Shown in pieces: positions 10,001 to 21,830 of a stretch of 64,000 bases of DNA; the first letter of the stretch is position 1; the number at the start of each line of letters is the position of its first letter. The notes beneath the pieces are model-generated. The model saw nothing but the letters and a program-made list of their open reading frames with translations. It searched no databases and had not been told where the DNA came from. The translations under genes were made by a program, and so were the position numbers. The DNA comes from Rhytidiadelphus loreus. Its lineage: Eukaryota > Streptophyta > Bryopsida > Hypnales > Hylocomiaceae. The stretch is from the NCBI GenBank assembly GCA_947034895.1, contig OX344764.1, positions 9,548,001 to 9,612,000 on the forward strand, in the 5' to 3' direction.

Positions 10001-11468
10001 AGTGGAACGAGATGCATCATCTCAAGATAATGGAATCCCTGGGAGGAGACTTGGAGTGGGCGGATCGCTTCTTCGGTCAACATGCTGCCTTCTTCTATTA
10101 TTGGGTTTGTCTTTTACACACTAGCAGCATAGTTTTTGGTGATTTGTTCCACTCACGTTCTTTCAGGAGCCAAGTACCGGAGCTTGTGTTAGTAGTTGTG
10201 GAAAACTCTTTAATTTCCAGAAAATAATTGCATGGGCTTCATACACGTGGTTCCGGGCCTGGATGACAGGTGTTGAATGTGATGTTCTTGATCTCACCAA
10301 AAGTGGCATATAATTTCTCCGAGCTTATTGAGATGCACGCTGGTGAGTTCATCTGCATTCTGTAAATTTAGGTGTATTTCTACGCATCAAGGTCAAGCAT
10401 TTTGCGTAACCATCTGAGATGATATCTTGATCCCGTTAGAACTGTCTCAGGTGAATCAAATGTAGTGAGTCTCACATAAATCTGGTTCAAGACTAATGAA
10501 TCCCATATTATATGCTTATCCTACTACCAAACAGTGGATACCTATGGAGAGTTTGCGGATGCCAATGAGGAGTTGTTGAAGACATTACCACCTTCCCCTG
10601 TAGCAGTGGCTTACTACGAGAGCGAGGACCTCTACATGTAAGCATGTTTCTTGCACTGCAGGTTGAATAAATAATTTGTGCTGTCGTATATGGTTTGCAC
10701 CACTGAAATATCTTTGCTCTGGTGTTGGATGACTTGGTACAGACTTGTTCTTGTTCTTCAGAGGTTTTCTTGTTATGTAAGTCATCTTTCACAGTCCTAA
10801 GTACGAATAATCGTTCAGCAACTTCTGTTGATCCATAGAATCTAAACAGGTGTGATTTTTGGAACCTTGAAATGTGTAGGTACGATGAGTTCCAAACAAG
10901 TCAAGCACCTGAATCTCGACGCCCTAAGGTCGACAATCTGTATGATGTCTTCAAAGCCATTTGTGTAAGTGTATATTTACATTCTCTTCCACTCCCATAT
11001 CTGTGGGAATTGATATAAATCGTTTAGGAAGCTTCAAGAAGGGAACAAAATATACCAGTAAAAAGAAAAAACTGTACCCTATATCTTTCATCTATAGAAA
11101 GATGTTTTGAAAGTTACTGTCATCGACTATTAGCTTCTAAATTGATCTTTTAGTTTTACCCTGGACACGTATCAGTTTATGTGCTGCTCTGTCATGCCTT
11201 CGACATATCTGGTCAATACATCTAGGCTCATGTTCCTCTCTTACCGAGCAGGGAAACACACGTTCGTATGAGGTTGTGCATTACTTCGATTTTGTTAATT
11301 TAATTTTATCCTGTCAAGTTTGAGTTCAACGAAACATCGATTTTGTCATGCCAGGGGGATGAACTGGAGCATGTGAAGACTATGGAAGCGTGTCAGCAAT
11401 TGAATTCGCCTGTCATGAGTCCCCATGACCAAATCCAGAAGCAGAAAGAGAAGGCTGACAGCAAATGA
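7048..11468 (+). CDS. PTOX: Plastid terminal oxidase (PTOX), 12 exons
   Basis: Exons read from GT-AG signals and phase: 7048-7503, 7656-7701, 8100-8230, 8678-8824, 8993-9072, 9501-9539, 9758-9800, 10000-10104, 10270-10342, 10535-10637, 10880-10964, 11355-11468. Together they give 473 aa with no phase conflict. PTOX is a di-iron plastoquinol oxidase on thylakoids; it passes electrons from plastoquinol to oxygen, supporting carotenoid synthesis and acting as a redox safety valve. The N-terminus (MGTVTAMASSSLL...) is Ser/Arg-rich and acid-poor, as in plastid transit peptides. The six expected iron ligands, by family alignment, are E278 ([11 protein letters not shown]), E318 and H321 (EEWNEMHHL), E370 (FSELIEMHA), E439 and H442 (GDELEH). 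The PTOX-typical C-terminal region (EDLYMYDEFQTSQAPESRRP) is present. Wording such as [22 protein letters not shown] and VDTYGEFADANEELLK is nearer to green-algal PTOX than to angiosperm IMMUTANS, as recalled without a search. Intron 2 carries a hairpin MITE. Exons 1-4 are the least conserved and their borders are less certain. Confidence 0.93.
7512..7551. repeat. PTOX: 8-bp tandem repeat in PTOX intron 1
   Basis: Five consecutive units of ACAATCTT/GCAATCTC lie a few bases after the exon 1 donor. This is a simple local expansion inside a 152-bp intron, with no functional reading. Confidence 0.7.
7812..7977. mobile_element. Hairpin MITE, copy 2, in PTOX intron 2
   Basis: Starts CCATACAGGTGAACTTTGA and ends TCAAAGTTCACCTGTATGG, a perfect 19-bp inverted repeat that extends imperfectly outward (AAGCTCCATTGA against TGAATTGAGACTT). 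The interior holds a second inverted pair (ACTTATTCTATTGACA against TGACATAGAATAAGT), so the transcript should fold into one long stem. It is the same length (166 bp) and layout as the copy at 3383-3548. It lies wholly within the intron, in sense with PTOX transcription. Confidence 0.75.
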
Positions 11469-12400
11469 GGAAGTTTCCATTCATTGTCGGTCATTACATG
11501 TCAACCATGGCAGTAAATGATTGGTTTGTGCATATATATGCGTGGTAGAATCATTGGAGTATATTTTTTAATTTCGAAGTTATGTGTGGCTTAGTTATTT
11601 CACATTGCGGTCGGAATGATCAATTTTGACCTCAGATTTGGATGCATTTAGCAGTCCCTCAATTTGATTTGACTGGTACTTTTTAAGCAGGAGTAGAAGA
11701 TTAGCTTAGTGTTCCCTGTATCATAGTCTTGATGATTCAACATGATTCAAGTTGAATCGCCAGTTTGGAACCTCGCAACCAGCTTTCTTCTGGTCTGATG
11801 TATAACCACAATAGTAAAACGTTGAGATTTAACAATGTTCCTGTTAATTCTTTTGTTGATGTACTGTACTATGTAGTCGACCCAATTGAGAGTGGAAACT
11901 GTAAACTACAAGACTTGATATACTTAGAATATATACTTGGAAACTGTAAACTGCAAGACTTGAATTTATCCTATTAGTGCTTGTGACACTATTTTACCTA
12001 ATTCACACTTTTATATATTAGTGCACATTGAAATATTACTATAGTGTAATATTTCTTACAAAAGAAATTGTTTGCACCAACACTAGTATTACAATTGATA
12101 CTAATCTCACACAATCATGCCCTTGTAATAAGATAAATTAGTGTAGGTATTTTTTATTTGACAAGCACTTAAACCTTAAAGGATTAAGGAGCCCTCTTTG
12201 GATTTTTTGAGAACTTGGGGGCATGCTCTATTGACTTCATAATTTGAAATTTTTGAATGAATTTTTTAGTTTGGATGCTAATACTAGTTTGGATATCATT
12301 TTGATAAATATTGCAAGAGATAAAGGTTTTTTCTTGTTTTCAATGTCAAATTGGGTAGCTAAAAATATTCTTGCTGAACATGTCAATTGATATCCTTGCT
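11469..12400. other. Intergenic DNA after PTOX, with a local duplication
   Basis: No supported gene. The first few hundred bases are the likely PTOX 3' UTR and terminator region. A ~45-bp tandem duplication (GGAAACTGTAAACTACAAGACTTG, second copy with TGCAAG) lies at 11893-11962. Composition becomes AT-rich after 11.7 kb. Confidence 0.5.
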
Positions 12401-12402
12401 TT

Positions 12403-12480
12403 TTGTTTACTAGAACATTCAATTGTTTACTAGAACATTCAATTGTTTACTAGAACATTCAATTGTTTACTAGAACATTC
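12403..12480. repeat. 20-bp tandem repeat
   Basis: The unit AATTGTTTACTAGAACATTC occurs three times exactly (12421-12480), preceded by an 18-bp partial copy (12403-12420). The copies are identical, so the array is recent. No gene is adjacent. Confidence 0.9.
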
Positions 12481-14526
12481 TCACTATTAGGATTAACAAT
12501 TTTTAATTTCCTATTAAAGTTATTAGTGGTTTAGTAGGGGGGGTCATTTAGTACTACCTTCTACTTTATAATTTTTTTAAGATGAAGATGGAGTTTTTTG
12601 GTTTAAAATTTTCACATATATTCTCTATCCATTTTCCAACCTATTGACTAAAATACCCAACTTATGAGGATACTTGTTTTTTTCTAAAAATGTTGAAAGA
12701 CAACTTCACCTTTTTGAAGGGCTAGAAATGCCCACACTTTGAAGTTTAGGCACATTGAACTTGCAATTGGTGGGGATGTTCTTTCTAAAATTTTGGGATC
12801 ATGTACTCAAACAAGTTAACTAAAGAATCTTATGGTTAGATTTATTAAAAGGTAAATATAGATGAAGATTTAAGCCTTGCTTTGGGGACAAGTATTTTGA
12901 AGCAATTTTGGACCTCTAAACATTTATGAACTTGAAGGGTTAATTCAAAAAGTTATCATTTCTAACTTCAAAAGTTTTCAATTGTAAGAAGGATTGTAAG
13001 AATTTTTGTACAATATGGTTTACAAAAATCACGAGAAATCTTCTTAGTTTCACTTTCTCTATTTTAACTCCTAAATGCCTAATAGTCTTGGATTAATCTT
13101 ACATGTATTATAATAGACAATTTTATAAACTTCAAATGCTATGTCTTCACATTAAAGTACTTCTACTTTGAATGGGATAGACTCAACATAATAAGGTACA
13201 ATAATTCAAAACCTAGCATGTTCTGAAAATTAGTGCAACCTAAAACTGTAAAGAAAAATGAGGTGTTTGTTGCGCATTATTCAAATGAGGACATTGGAAT
13301 TAGGTCTCAATACTAGAAAATCAATAAATCCAATTTTGACTTCCTATAATTTTTGCATATTATATTTGGATCAATTACTTGAATTTGAGCCAATTATTTT
13401 TAGTTGCATTTATCTTTCCATGATCAAATAATGAAAGCCCACTGACCCACAATATTTTTGGGTAGCCATGGTTGTTTGAATTTGGTTATAGAACTTTGGA
13501 TGAAGTTTTAAAGTAGTAGTTATTGAAACTACTATGATCCAAAAGTGTCTTTGAAAATTTATAATTAAAGGTTAGTTTTTCCTATGTCCTAAATTCCACT
13601 CCATTCTCAAATTTTGATTGTCAAGGGCGAAGAAGTTTGAACTTATAGCTCATGTACACCAAGTCCTTAATTCAATTTCACTTAGAAATGCCTACACTAC
13701 AACACTTTTTAGAAGTTTTGGTACCAAGGAATTGAGACTTGGAAGAAGAGTTTGGCTAGACTCTATTCTAGCTCAAAGCCCCATCTATTGATTTGCATAT
13801 AATATGATAAGAATGACACTAAATCAAAGACATCCTTGTGGTTTGATTTTATGTTCAAATCTCTCCATTGCAAATTCTACACACAAGTTGCCTAAACTTT
13901 GGGTTTTTGACTTTTTAACCTTTGAGAGGGGAAATTATTCCCATAAGATAATACAAATGAAAAAACATGTAATATTTTTTTTATTGTCATTCTATATCTA
14001 ACAAAGTTGGAATTTGGTCCTTGATTTAAGACTCATAAAATTGGATTCTCTACTCTAAAAAATAAACTTTGAAGTCCTTTATTTAACTCAATTTTCAATA
14101 ATTTTGGAAAAAAATAAAATCATAGGATGTAGATTGTTTGTTACAACATTACAACCATAGGGATTGGGATTTTTCAATTCCATAACTAAATTCTTAACAA
14201 TTTATTATTTTGAATCATTCTTTACTTCTTTCTACTCACTATTTTTTCCCATATGTTGTACAATTCCAAATGATCTAAATTTTTTCAAGAATGTAGACAA
14301 CTTGCCGTGAAGAATGGATTCAAAGAAGCACCACCACTTTGGACATTTTTTTCATACAAATGTGACCTTGTGAAGTGCAGTTGCCTAGTTTTTCGCAGGG
14401 CCAAAAAAAGGATTCTTGTTACTTCAAACACTAATATCTTGCAATCTATGTGGTGGAAATTTTTGAAATTTTTTCCACATCTTTTCAAACCATTTTACTA
14501 CAAGATCCTACAAGTTACTTGCATTA
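12481..14526. other. AT-rich intergenic DNA with degenerate repeats
   Basis: No supported gene. Phrases such as TAACTCCTAAATGCCTAATAG (near 13072) resemble the ends of the 0.8-0.95 kb repeat family seen at 49.7-60.7 kb, so part of this stretch is probably a decayed copy. Boundaries cannot be set. Confidence 0.4.
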
Positions 14527-14833
14527 GATGATATTTGGGGGGTCGGGAGGGCCGTTTCAGGCCTGTTCCCGGCGTTGTTCCCCCGACAGTCCGGGAACAG
14601 CCGCTGTCAAATTTTTTTTTTTTTTTTTCAAAAAAAAAAAAAAAATTCAAAATTTTAAAACGAAAGATTGAGTTGAAATTTTTTTTTTCTTTTGAATTTT
14701 TTTTTAAATGACGTAGCAGTCGCCTTACCACGTTAGGCAGCACCTGCGAACTGCTGCGAACTGCTGGGGACTGTTGGGGGGTTGTTCCCAGACCAAGGGA
14801 ACTCACAACCCTCCAAAGGGGCTGAATCCCTTC
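14527..14833. mobile_element. TA-flanked MITE, copy 1 (Tc1/mariner-like)
   Basis: A 307-bp element flanked by TA on each side. It begins GATGATATTTGGGGGG and ends GGGGCTGAATCCCTTC, an imperfect inverted repeat. Related copies at 34502-34810 and 38928-39246 share the TA flanks, the terminal GATGGGATT-like motif, the phrase TTTCAGG..TGTTCCC near the left end, GGGAACTC near the right end, and a very AT-rich core. The TA target and short terminal repeats fit a non-autonomous Tc1/mariner (Stowaway-like) element. The GC-rich ends around a poly-A/T core are unusual for Stowaway, so the superfamily call is tentative. Confidence 0.7.
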
Positions 14834-16559
14834 TAATGTGTACAAAAAAAAAATTCTAAAATTTGGTACTTGTACTAGAAATAGTAATTTTAGAGCGTTT
14901 TTGGTGAGTCAAAAACCTTCAAGGGTCAATTTGGTGAGAGTTTTCTGAATATGAATCAAAATAAAGCTCCTCGCTCATCCCCTATGGCAACCACGTTATA
15001 TGCAACTTTAACTTGTATTTCAAGGAAAATTGATTTTACAATGTACAAATCCCTTGAATACAAATCCCTTGAATATCCAAATCAATGCTTAGAAGGATGT
15101 TTTTTGGATACCTCCACTTTAAATTTTAATAGTACAATCAAATGCAAACACAACCCGTTCTTTATTCAAATAAATCAAATGCATTTTTCCAAAACCTTCC
15201 AAAGAGTTACATGAAAAAGTGTTCAAAGAAGATGAATAGAATATACATTACGTTATGCTCGACATTGAAACCTTAAGGTATTTGCATCCATAATCATCAC
15301 TATCCAAAGCACAACACCTACATTCAAACCAAAACAACAACATTGGAACCTAAATATTGATGACATAAGATGTACACAATCACAACATAAGAGCCTTGAA
15401 GAGCCTAGAGTGTCAATTTTAGATACTTTGGCAAACAATACTTCAAAACCTATTCATACCATGTCCGAATATGTTTGTATAGATGTAAAATGGCAACTGT
15501 TAGACCAAGCTTGTGGATCTTAAAGTTTAGTTTACGCAAACATGTTTTTGACTAGTAATAATGCATGCTAAAGTGTGTTGAAATCCTCTTTCACTTGTCA
15601 AATAAGACCTTGTCCTATTTTCAATGTTTACTAGGGCTTTCTTTTGGAGAAATAGTGCTAGATTGCATTAGAAAAAAATAATTTGGCTAAAAAATGATGA
15701 CAAACCATTAAATGTTTTGCCAGAAAACTCCAAATTTAGGAAAAAAAAACTTGGATGAAATCATCAAATTGTGAATGAAAACAAAATTATGGATATGTGA
15801 TATGTACTAATGTGATATTTTGTTATCCAATATTTTGATATGTTGAAATTTGGATCACCACTATAACATTTTATATCACCACTTCGGCACATTATAAAAA
15901 ATGAAAAAAAGCCTTGATGTTCACACCTTGAAGAAAGTGCAACAAGCATACTTTTTTAATGTTTTTTCTAGATTTCACTTTCGAGAATATGCTTGGATTT
16001 GGGTGATCCTACCTTGGTGTCAATTAAAGGAGACAAGCCTACTACCACCCTGATTTGTAGTTTAAATATCTTGGGGCCAACTCCAAGTGGGTCGCATATT
16101 TTTCAAAGGTGTGTGCTTGTTTCACAAATCAAACCCAAGCAGAATTATAATTTTCTTTTATTAAAATTGTAATTTTTGTGAATTTCTGAAGTGGTCTACT
16201 TTGAAATTACAAAACATTTTTTTTATTAGAATTGTATTTTTTGTAGATTTCTGAAGTGGTCTGCCTTGAAATTACAAAACCATCCTTAGAGTGGAGTTAT
16301 AAACATCTTACAACAAACCATAACCACCTTTTCATCTATCTTGACACTTCTTTTCTCACCACTTAAAATACTCACCAATCAAGGATTGACACATTACCCC
16401 TTGAAGGCATCCATGTGCTGATTTTGTCAGAAAAATGAACAAATTTGGCCGGAATTGTCGTGGGGCCTAACACTAGGGGATGGTATTGGGTTAGTCTACC
16501 TTTAGGATAGGAATACTTACCATAAAGGTTAAAAAAATCAGGACGCCCTATGTCAAGAG
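14834..16559. other. AT-rich intergenic DNA
   Basis: No supported gene. A ~70-bp tandem duplication (TTTCTGAAGTGGTCT followed by GAAATTACAAAAC) lies at 16150-16280. Short open frames here have no recognisable domain. Confidence 0.5.
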
Positions 16560-16760
16560 TCCAGGGTGAACCACCACCCCTTGCTCATCCTCAAGAGAAA
16601 ATGCTGAAATTTTTTATTCACTCTGCGTATGATAAAATTTGCAAATTTTGAATTCATATTTGCAATCAGAGGCCCCGAATTAAATTAGGTAGGAGACGTG
16701 AAGAAGATAAATTAATCAAGCACAAAATAGGGGGTCTTTTATTTTACATTCACCCGGACT
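16560..16760. mobile_element. MULE-type MITE copy just upstream of the thioredoxin-like gene
   Basis: Left end TCCAGGGTGAACC and right end ATTCACCCGGAC are degenerate versions of the terminal repeats of the intact copy at 46007-46242. The interior shares AAATTTGCAAATTTTGAATTC, ATTTGCAATCA, GAAGATAAATTAATCAAGCAC and a GGGGG-CTTTT block with the copies at 41830 and 46007. It ends ~235 bp before the start codon of the next gene and so may lie within its promoter. Confidence 0.65.
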
Positions 16761-16995
16761 TCCAGGACTGCCACTTGGAAAACTGAGCTCTCACTGTGCC
16801 CTGTTCTGGAAAACTGAGCTTCCCCGTTTCCAATTTCTGAATTCCCTTCCTCCGTTGCCTCAAGCTCGATGACGAGAAATCGTTTAGGGTTTTTGAAATT
16901 GTAGCACGAAGGAGAAAGAGGTCGCAGGTTGAGTAGAGATTCACCTCAATAAACTCTTAGGAATTGCAAGCGCGCACAGTAGTGTGTGCACCAAT
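16761..16995 (+). promoter_or_regulatory. Proximal promoter and 5' UTR of the thioredoxin-like gene
   Basis: The stretch between the MITE and the ATG is less AT-rich and contains a telo-box-like TTTAGGGTTTTT near 16882-16893, a context common at plant transcription starts. There is no clear TATA box. The assignment rests on position. Confidence 0.35.
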
Positions 16996-18140
16996 ATGGC
17001 AGCGGCAGCAGCAGCAGCAAACAAACAGGGATTAACGGAGTCTTCATCTTCCTCGTCGTCGGCAACCATGAGCTTGGACGATTCGTCTTTGCCCGTGAAC
17101 TTCCATGGGAATCTGGCCAGTGCTCACAACGACGAGGAGCTTCTGACTCTGCTGCAACGAGCGAAAATCTCGAAAAGACCTGTGAGTTCAGAATTAGGGT
17201 TTCATGGCAATCTTCTGTAAATTGTTTTCAGCTGTTTCCAATCTATTGTTTGTTTGTTTTTAATTGTTCTGCAAACCTTCTCTTGTTCTGGTAATTTGAA
17301 GAATGTGCATGTTCGATTCGATGTTTTTTCCTGCATTTGCGTTTGCCTTACGAACGTCTGTGTGGGGGTGCTTTCGCAGGCTATCGTTACTTATGGTGCC
17401 CCATGGTGAGAGTCTTTTCTACCTTAACTGAAAATGAACATTGTTTTTAAGGTATTGGTATAAAAGAGGGTATTGAATTTGTACTTTTTCCACATTAGTT
17501 GAATCTGAAGCAAAGGAGTTTGATGCTTTGACAAGATATCGTGGCAGGGCGCTATCTTTATCCATGCGGTGAAGTTAGTAGGACTACTCTCAACGAACTC
17601 TTGGTTCTTGAAAGTGTTACATCGCCACTCTCACTGTCTTTCTCAGAATTGGATCTTGTAACACCAGAAGGTTTTAGTTGACCCTCAAGGAGCAAGAGGC
17701 TCAAATTATCATGTTTTTCTTAACAGGTCATACAGGGACTCTCTTTGTCCAAATGCAATGTTCTGGTGATATTAAATGCGACTCCGTCTGAATTAAATTT
17801 CTCACACTACGATCAATTGGTCCAATAAAGCCTTAGTCCTTCAGGAGTTAAGGAAAGACAGATGCTGAGTATTGTACTTGTACTTGTTGATTGATTTGGT
17901 GTTATGACTTGGGGATGAAGGTGCCATGCTTGTCAGCATATGCTGCCCACGTTTTGCAACTTGAGCAATGACTACGAATCAGCGATGTTTATCTACGCCG
18001 ATGTGGACAAGTGCTACGAAACCACACAGGATGTGCGGTACACTCCAACATTCCGGTTCTTCCGAGACGGGGAGAAGGTGGATGAGTTTTACGGTGCAGG
18101 ACCTCAAAGATTACGAGACCGAGTGTGGCTCCACACTTGA
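16996..18140 (+). CDS. Thioredoxin-like protein, 3-3 type
   Basis: Three exons: 16996-17181, 17380-17405, 17921-18140, giving 143 aa with consistent phases. The N-terminus (about residues 1-30) is a low-complexity Ala/Ser run. The fold is thioredoxin-like: VTYGAPWCHAC (beta strand plus active site), FIYADVDKCYETTQDVRYTPTFRFFRDGEKV (strand, cis-proline PT, strand), ending LRDRVWLHT. This pattern (the DVRYTPTF segment, AG-QRL-DR-WLH end) matches plant thioredoxin-like 3-3 as I recall it. The active site is WCHAC rather than canonical WCGPC: both cysteines are kept and the Trp codon is split by intron 2. The first exon includes a conserved-looking NDEELLTLLQRAKISKRP helix. There is no convincing plastid transit peptide, so it is probably cytosolic or nuclear. 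Start: ATG at 16996; a second ATG follows 24 codons later after the Ser run and could be used. Redox partners are unknown. Confidence 0.88.
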
Positions 18141-21100
18141 ATTTCCTTGTAGGGGTGTCAAGGGACTTGTGCTCTGAATATGGAAGTGATTTGAAATCTC
18201 CTCTACAAGGGGGGTGAGGGGAGACCCTAAACCCTTAAATACAGGATTGCATTGATTGAAGAAGTTGCAAACTCTAACAATGCCTGAGTTTGGTTCATCT
18301 GCATCTTGTTTATTTGAGCTTAGGATTAAGAATAGAACTTAGGTTACCACGAATAGGCAAACATTTCATTGCTTGTCCACTTCTGGGAACCCTTTTGTAA
18401 CTGAATCTCAAATGATTTTATTTTACATGAGAGGAACATGGCAAAGTGCACTGTACATGGTGTACATGGTCCACCTGCAGTGCAGCTTAATTTGCCGTGC
18501 AAGCAGCGGACTGTACCGGGTGCTGCACTGGGTTTCCCGTACTAAAATTTGCCATAATTTTTAGATGCAAACAGTAGTAAAATTTGTCTCTGCCATGCCG
18601 TTATTGAGTGGTAATGGCTTTATTGAAATGGGTATCTGTTGCCTGAGTGTCTACACGTTGCAGAGTTTTAATCACAATGTGACAAAATTGTGCAATAACG
18701 ACTTGAACCTTAACACCTAACTAAGGTGGGCACCCCAGATCCGCCACTTTTTGCTACTGTGACTAGATACTATTATTATAGATACTATTATTAGACTGGT
18801 CAAATTTTCATATTTTTCGTATTTTTTTTGTTGGCAAGTGAAAGGTGGTTCTAACACACCAAAGAATGTGACATTTGGATACTGTATGCAAAAGTTATGA
18901 AGGGTCAAAGTTTTCTTTAGTATTAAAATCGTTTCTCATGTTAAAGTAGTGTAATTTCTACATGTCAAAGACATCTAGGAATTATACTTACAAGTTACAA
19001 GAGTCTACAAAAATTATCGTGGCTTGAAGTTCCCTATATTAAAATGTTCCTTCCATCTACTAAAACATGTGAAATGACATTACTTTCTATAGTCTTTTAA
19101 GTTTGAGATGAATATTTTGCAATTGAAAAAATGATTTATAAACAAGAATTTCGAGTTTAATCTTGCAATAGCCTCAAAATTGAAATAATCTCATCTCAAA
19201 TGTGGTAGGATTAAAAGTTGTCTTTTATTTTTATAAATTAAATTGATAGAATTCAAGGATTTATATTGTTTTAACATGAAAAATACATTCAAATGGTCTA
19301 TGTTTGAGATGTAAGCCTAGCTTTATTGTTCAAGAAGTGAGGTTGATGAAGCAATGAGATTGTGAAGCAATACAATATTGTAAATGGCAACTATAGAACT
19401 TCAATATAGAGCATGTGAATATTTATGTTGGAATTTTGAAACTTAACCTATAAAGCAATTCTATAACATTGAGTCTAAATTCACCAACTTTGTAATATAA
19501 ACCATCCACAAATCATAGAAGAAAGTCAAAACTCTTTCCTAGTTGTTGAATTTCTAATTTCCACATTTCAATACAATTTTAATCTTATGACCTAAAGTAT
19601 CAAAATGTGACAAAGGAATTATGAATTCATGATTGCATGAATTTTTTTGGTAATTTTTTTGAAGGATATGCTTTTTTTTTAGGGTTTTATAGGACCACAA
19701 AAAGATGTGATATGAGAGAAGACATTATAATAAGTCTAGATTTACAAAAAAGCAACTAATCAAGAGGCTTATTCAATAAAAAGAAATTAGATAGAAGGCT
19801 ATGAAGTGGAAACATGTCATTAGCATGTCTATGAAAGTGTCCACCTCAGTAATTAGACAAACATAAAGAATGATTGAAGAGTTCCATTTTTATCCAAATC
19901 CTTTGAACATCTATTGTCACACATAAAAGATGACAAGGCAATAAAATTTTAGGTTATTCTTTTGGGGGTTGCTATTGCTTGGAAATCTATTAAATGGAAA
20001 GAATAAGGAATTTTGATTTAGAATTAATGATGCATGCAAATCATACTTAATTCCTCAATGTCAATGACCAAGAAACGTTTGGGCAAAAATTGATCATAAA
20101 ATATCATTTTCCAGTGCATTGAACAATTTTTTTTTCTATAGTTTAAGAATCAATATTCAACCTTACAAAACAACACTAGACTACTAAGGCAATGTGTAGA
20201 AAAGATTTCAAAAACTAAGATCATATAAATTGCAAGATTATAGCATTTGAAGTTAGAAGAAAACATTTTTTGGGCCTTGCCAAAATTAAGTCAACAAATT
20301 TTGACTTCTTTTAGAATGAGGTTATTTTTCTTACCATAGTTTATTTTGGAATCATTGCATATTATATCATATTATTTGCCAAATGATTGAATTTGAAAAA
20401 GAATTTAAAATGTCTTGCCCAAAGCTACCCTCCCTTTTAAAAAATTTAATTAGTATATACAATCTAGAAAAAAATCCATTCTTTAATATGATAGGGGTAC
20501 ATGCCCTCACTATTATGGACCTTTGACAATGAACTCTAATTACAAACACAAAGTATACTTATCAACACTCTTAAAGAATGTTGTACAAGGAGCTCAAACC
20601 ACCGGACCATAGAGAGAGACCCATCTCCAAAGAGCATCTTCTCACCCCCCAAGCTCCGTCTTATACAATAAAGACTATCAATAAGACTATTAGTCTTTAA
20701 GATAGACTAGGACTTATTTTCTAACTTTAGCTTTCTATCCTTGGCTCTATCTAGAACCATCCACTAAAGTATGAGTCCTATTTATACTTCTCCCAAGACT
20801 TCTCGAATCATATCTTATCTAATTCATTTTGTATCCAAATCTTGATATTCTACTTGGAATCATCTAACTCCAAATTTCAATACACATGTGTTAAACTCCA
20901 GTGCACTAGCCAACCAAGTAGAGTTGTTTAACTCCACTGCATAAATCCACCATCAGGAGATTAATTCATCCATAAAATATCATGACATGAAAGTTACGAT
21001 AGAATCATCATAAATCTTTCATCTATCAATGCATTCATCCATCAAAGGTTGTGACAAGGACATGTAGACCAATTTCATGTTAGAAATTAACAAAAGTGGT

Positions 21101-21602
21101 GTTTGTGCACTTCTACTATTGTAGATTACTAGTGTGATGACACCTTCCACAACTAAATAACAAGTAAATTTTTAGAGCCACACAACTTTAAACAAAAAAT
21201 GCAAAAAGATACTCTACTTCTTTGAAGATACTATATTCAAGGCATAATGAAAGAAATAGTATTGGTGAGGCAACCAAATTTTTGAAGCCACCCAATCCTA
21301 AACCAAAGTTCATACGAGAAAAATTGGATGACTAAGTTCATGAGGAAATCCATTTTACATGTGTACTTTCTATATGTCCCTAGGTTTTAGTAACATAATC
21401 ATTGCCTATACTATATGATTGAATAGGGGTCCCTATTTCCAAGGGCCAATCACTATGTCTGCAAGCCTAGGTGCACATAGGAAAAAAAAACATAAAGAAA
21501 AAGACCCTATATTTGTGCCACAATTAAGAAGACACCTTTTTTGTGCTATTATGTATCAATAGTGTACATTTTGAACTTTCAAATGTACTCCATTAATACA
21601 TA
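18141..21602. other. Intergenic DNA after the thioredoxin-like gene
   Basis: No supported gene. 18.44-18.54 kb is palindrome-rich (GCACTGTACATGGTGTACATGG, CTGCAGTGCAG). 18.72-18.91 kb is an inverted relative of 45.65-45.78 kb (shared CACCAAAGAATGTGACATTTGGATA and ATTAGACTGGT). 20.62-20.96 kb, with GTCCTATTTATACTTCTCCC, looks like a promoter or LTR fragment but has no partner here. The rest is AT-rich with no coding signal. Confidence 0.45.
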
Positions 21603-21830
21603 TAGTATATTAATAATGATATTTAGTGTAACCACACTAATGGATTTGAAAATGCTATAAGTCTTTACTTTTGATGAAGATTTTTACCAGGATCACATAT
21701 ATCTATACTATTCAAAGAAAATGACCAATTTCTGTAAACATAGTTGATAAAAATTTTCATCAAGAGTAAAAACTTATAGCATTTATAAATAAATTAGTGT
21801 GGTTTACACTAAATATCATTGTTAGTGTAG
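21603..21830. mobile_element. Foldback element with ~80-bp arms
   Basis: Left arm 21603-21690 and right arm 21746-21830 pair along their length: AATGATATTTAGTGTAACCACACTAAT against ATTAGTGTGGTTTACACTAAATATCATT, then AAATGCTATAAGT against ACTTATAGCATTT, then CTTTACTTTTGATGAAGATTTTTA against TAAAAATTTTCATCAAGAGTAAA. The loop is ~55 bp. It fits a decayed hairpin MITE. No target duplication was found. Confidence 0.65.

Noticed and set aside
7048..11468. Mitochondrial alternative oxidase (AOX) instead of PTOX
   Set aside because: AOX has NERMHL and LEEEA motifs. This protein has NEMHH, the PTOX-style E-x-H-A-x-x-TY segment and the PTOX-specific DEFQTS-RRP region.
12403..12480. CRISPR-like regular repeats
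   Set aside because: The 20-bp units are directly contiguous with no spacers, and the genome is a plant nuclear one. The same applies to the 11-bp and 42-bp arrays.
20620..20960. Possible solo LTR (promoter-like TATTTATA and CT-rich text)
   Set aside because: No partner, no TG..CA bounded pair and no target duplication could be identified.
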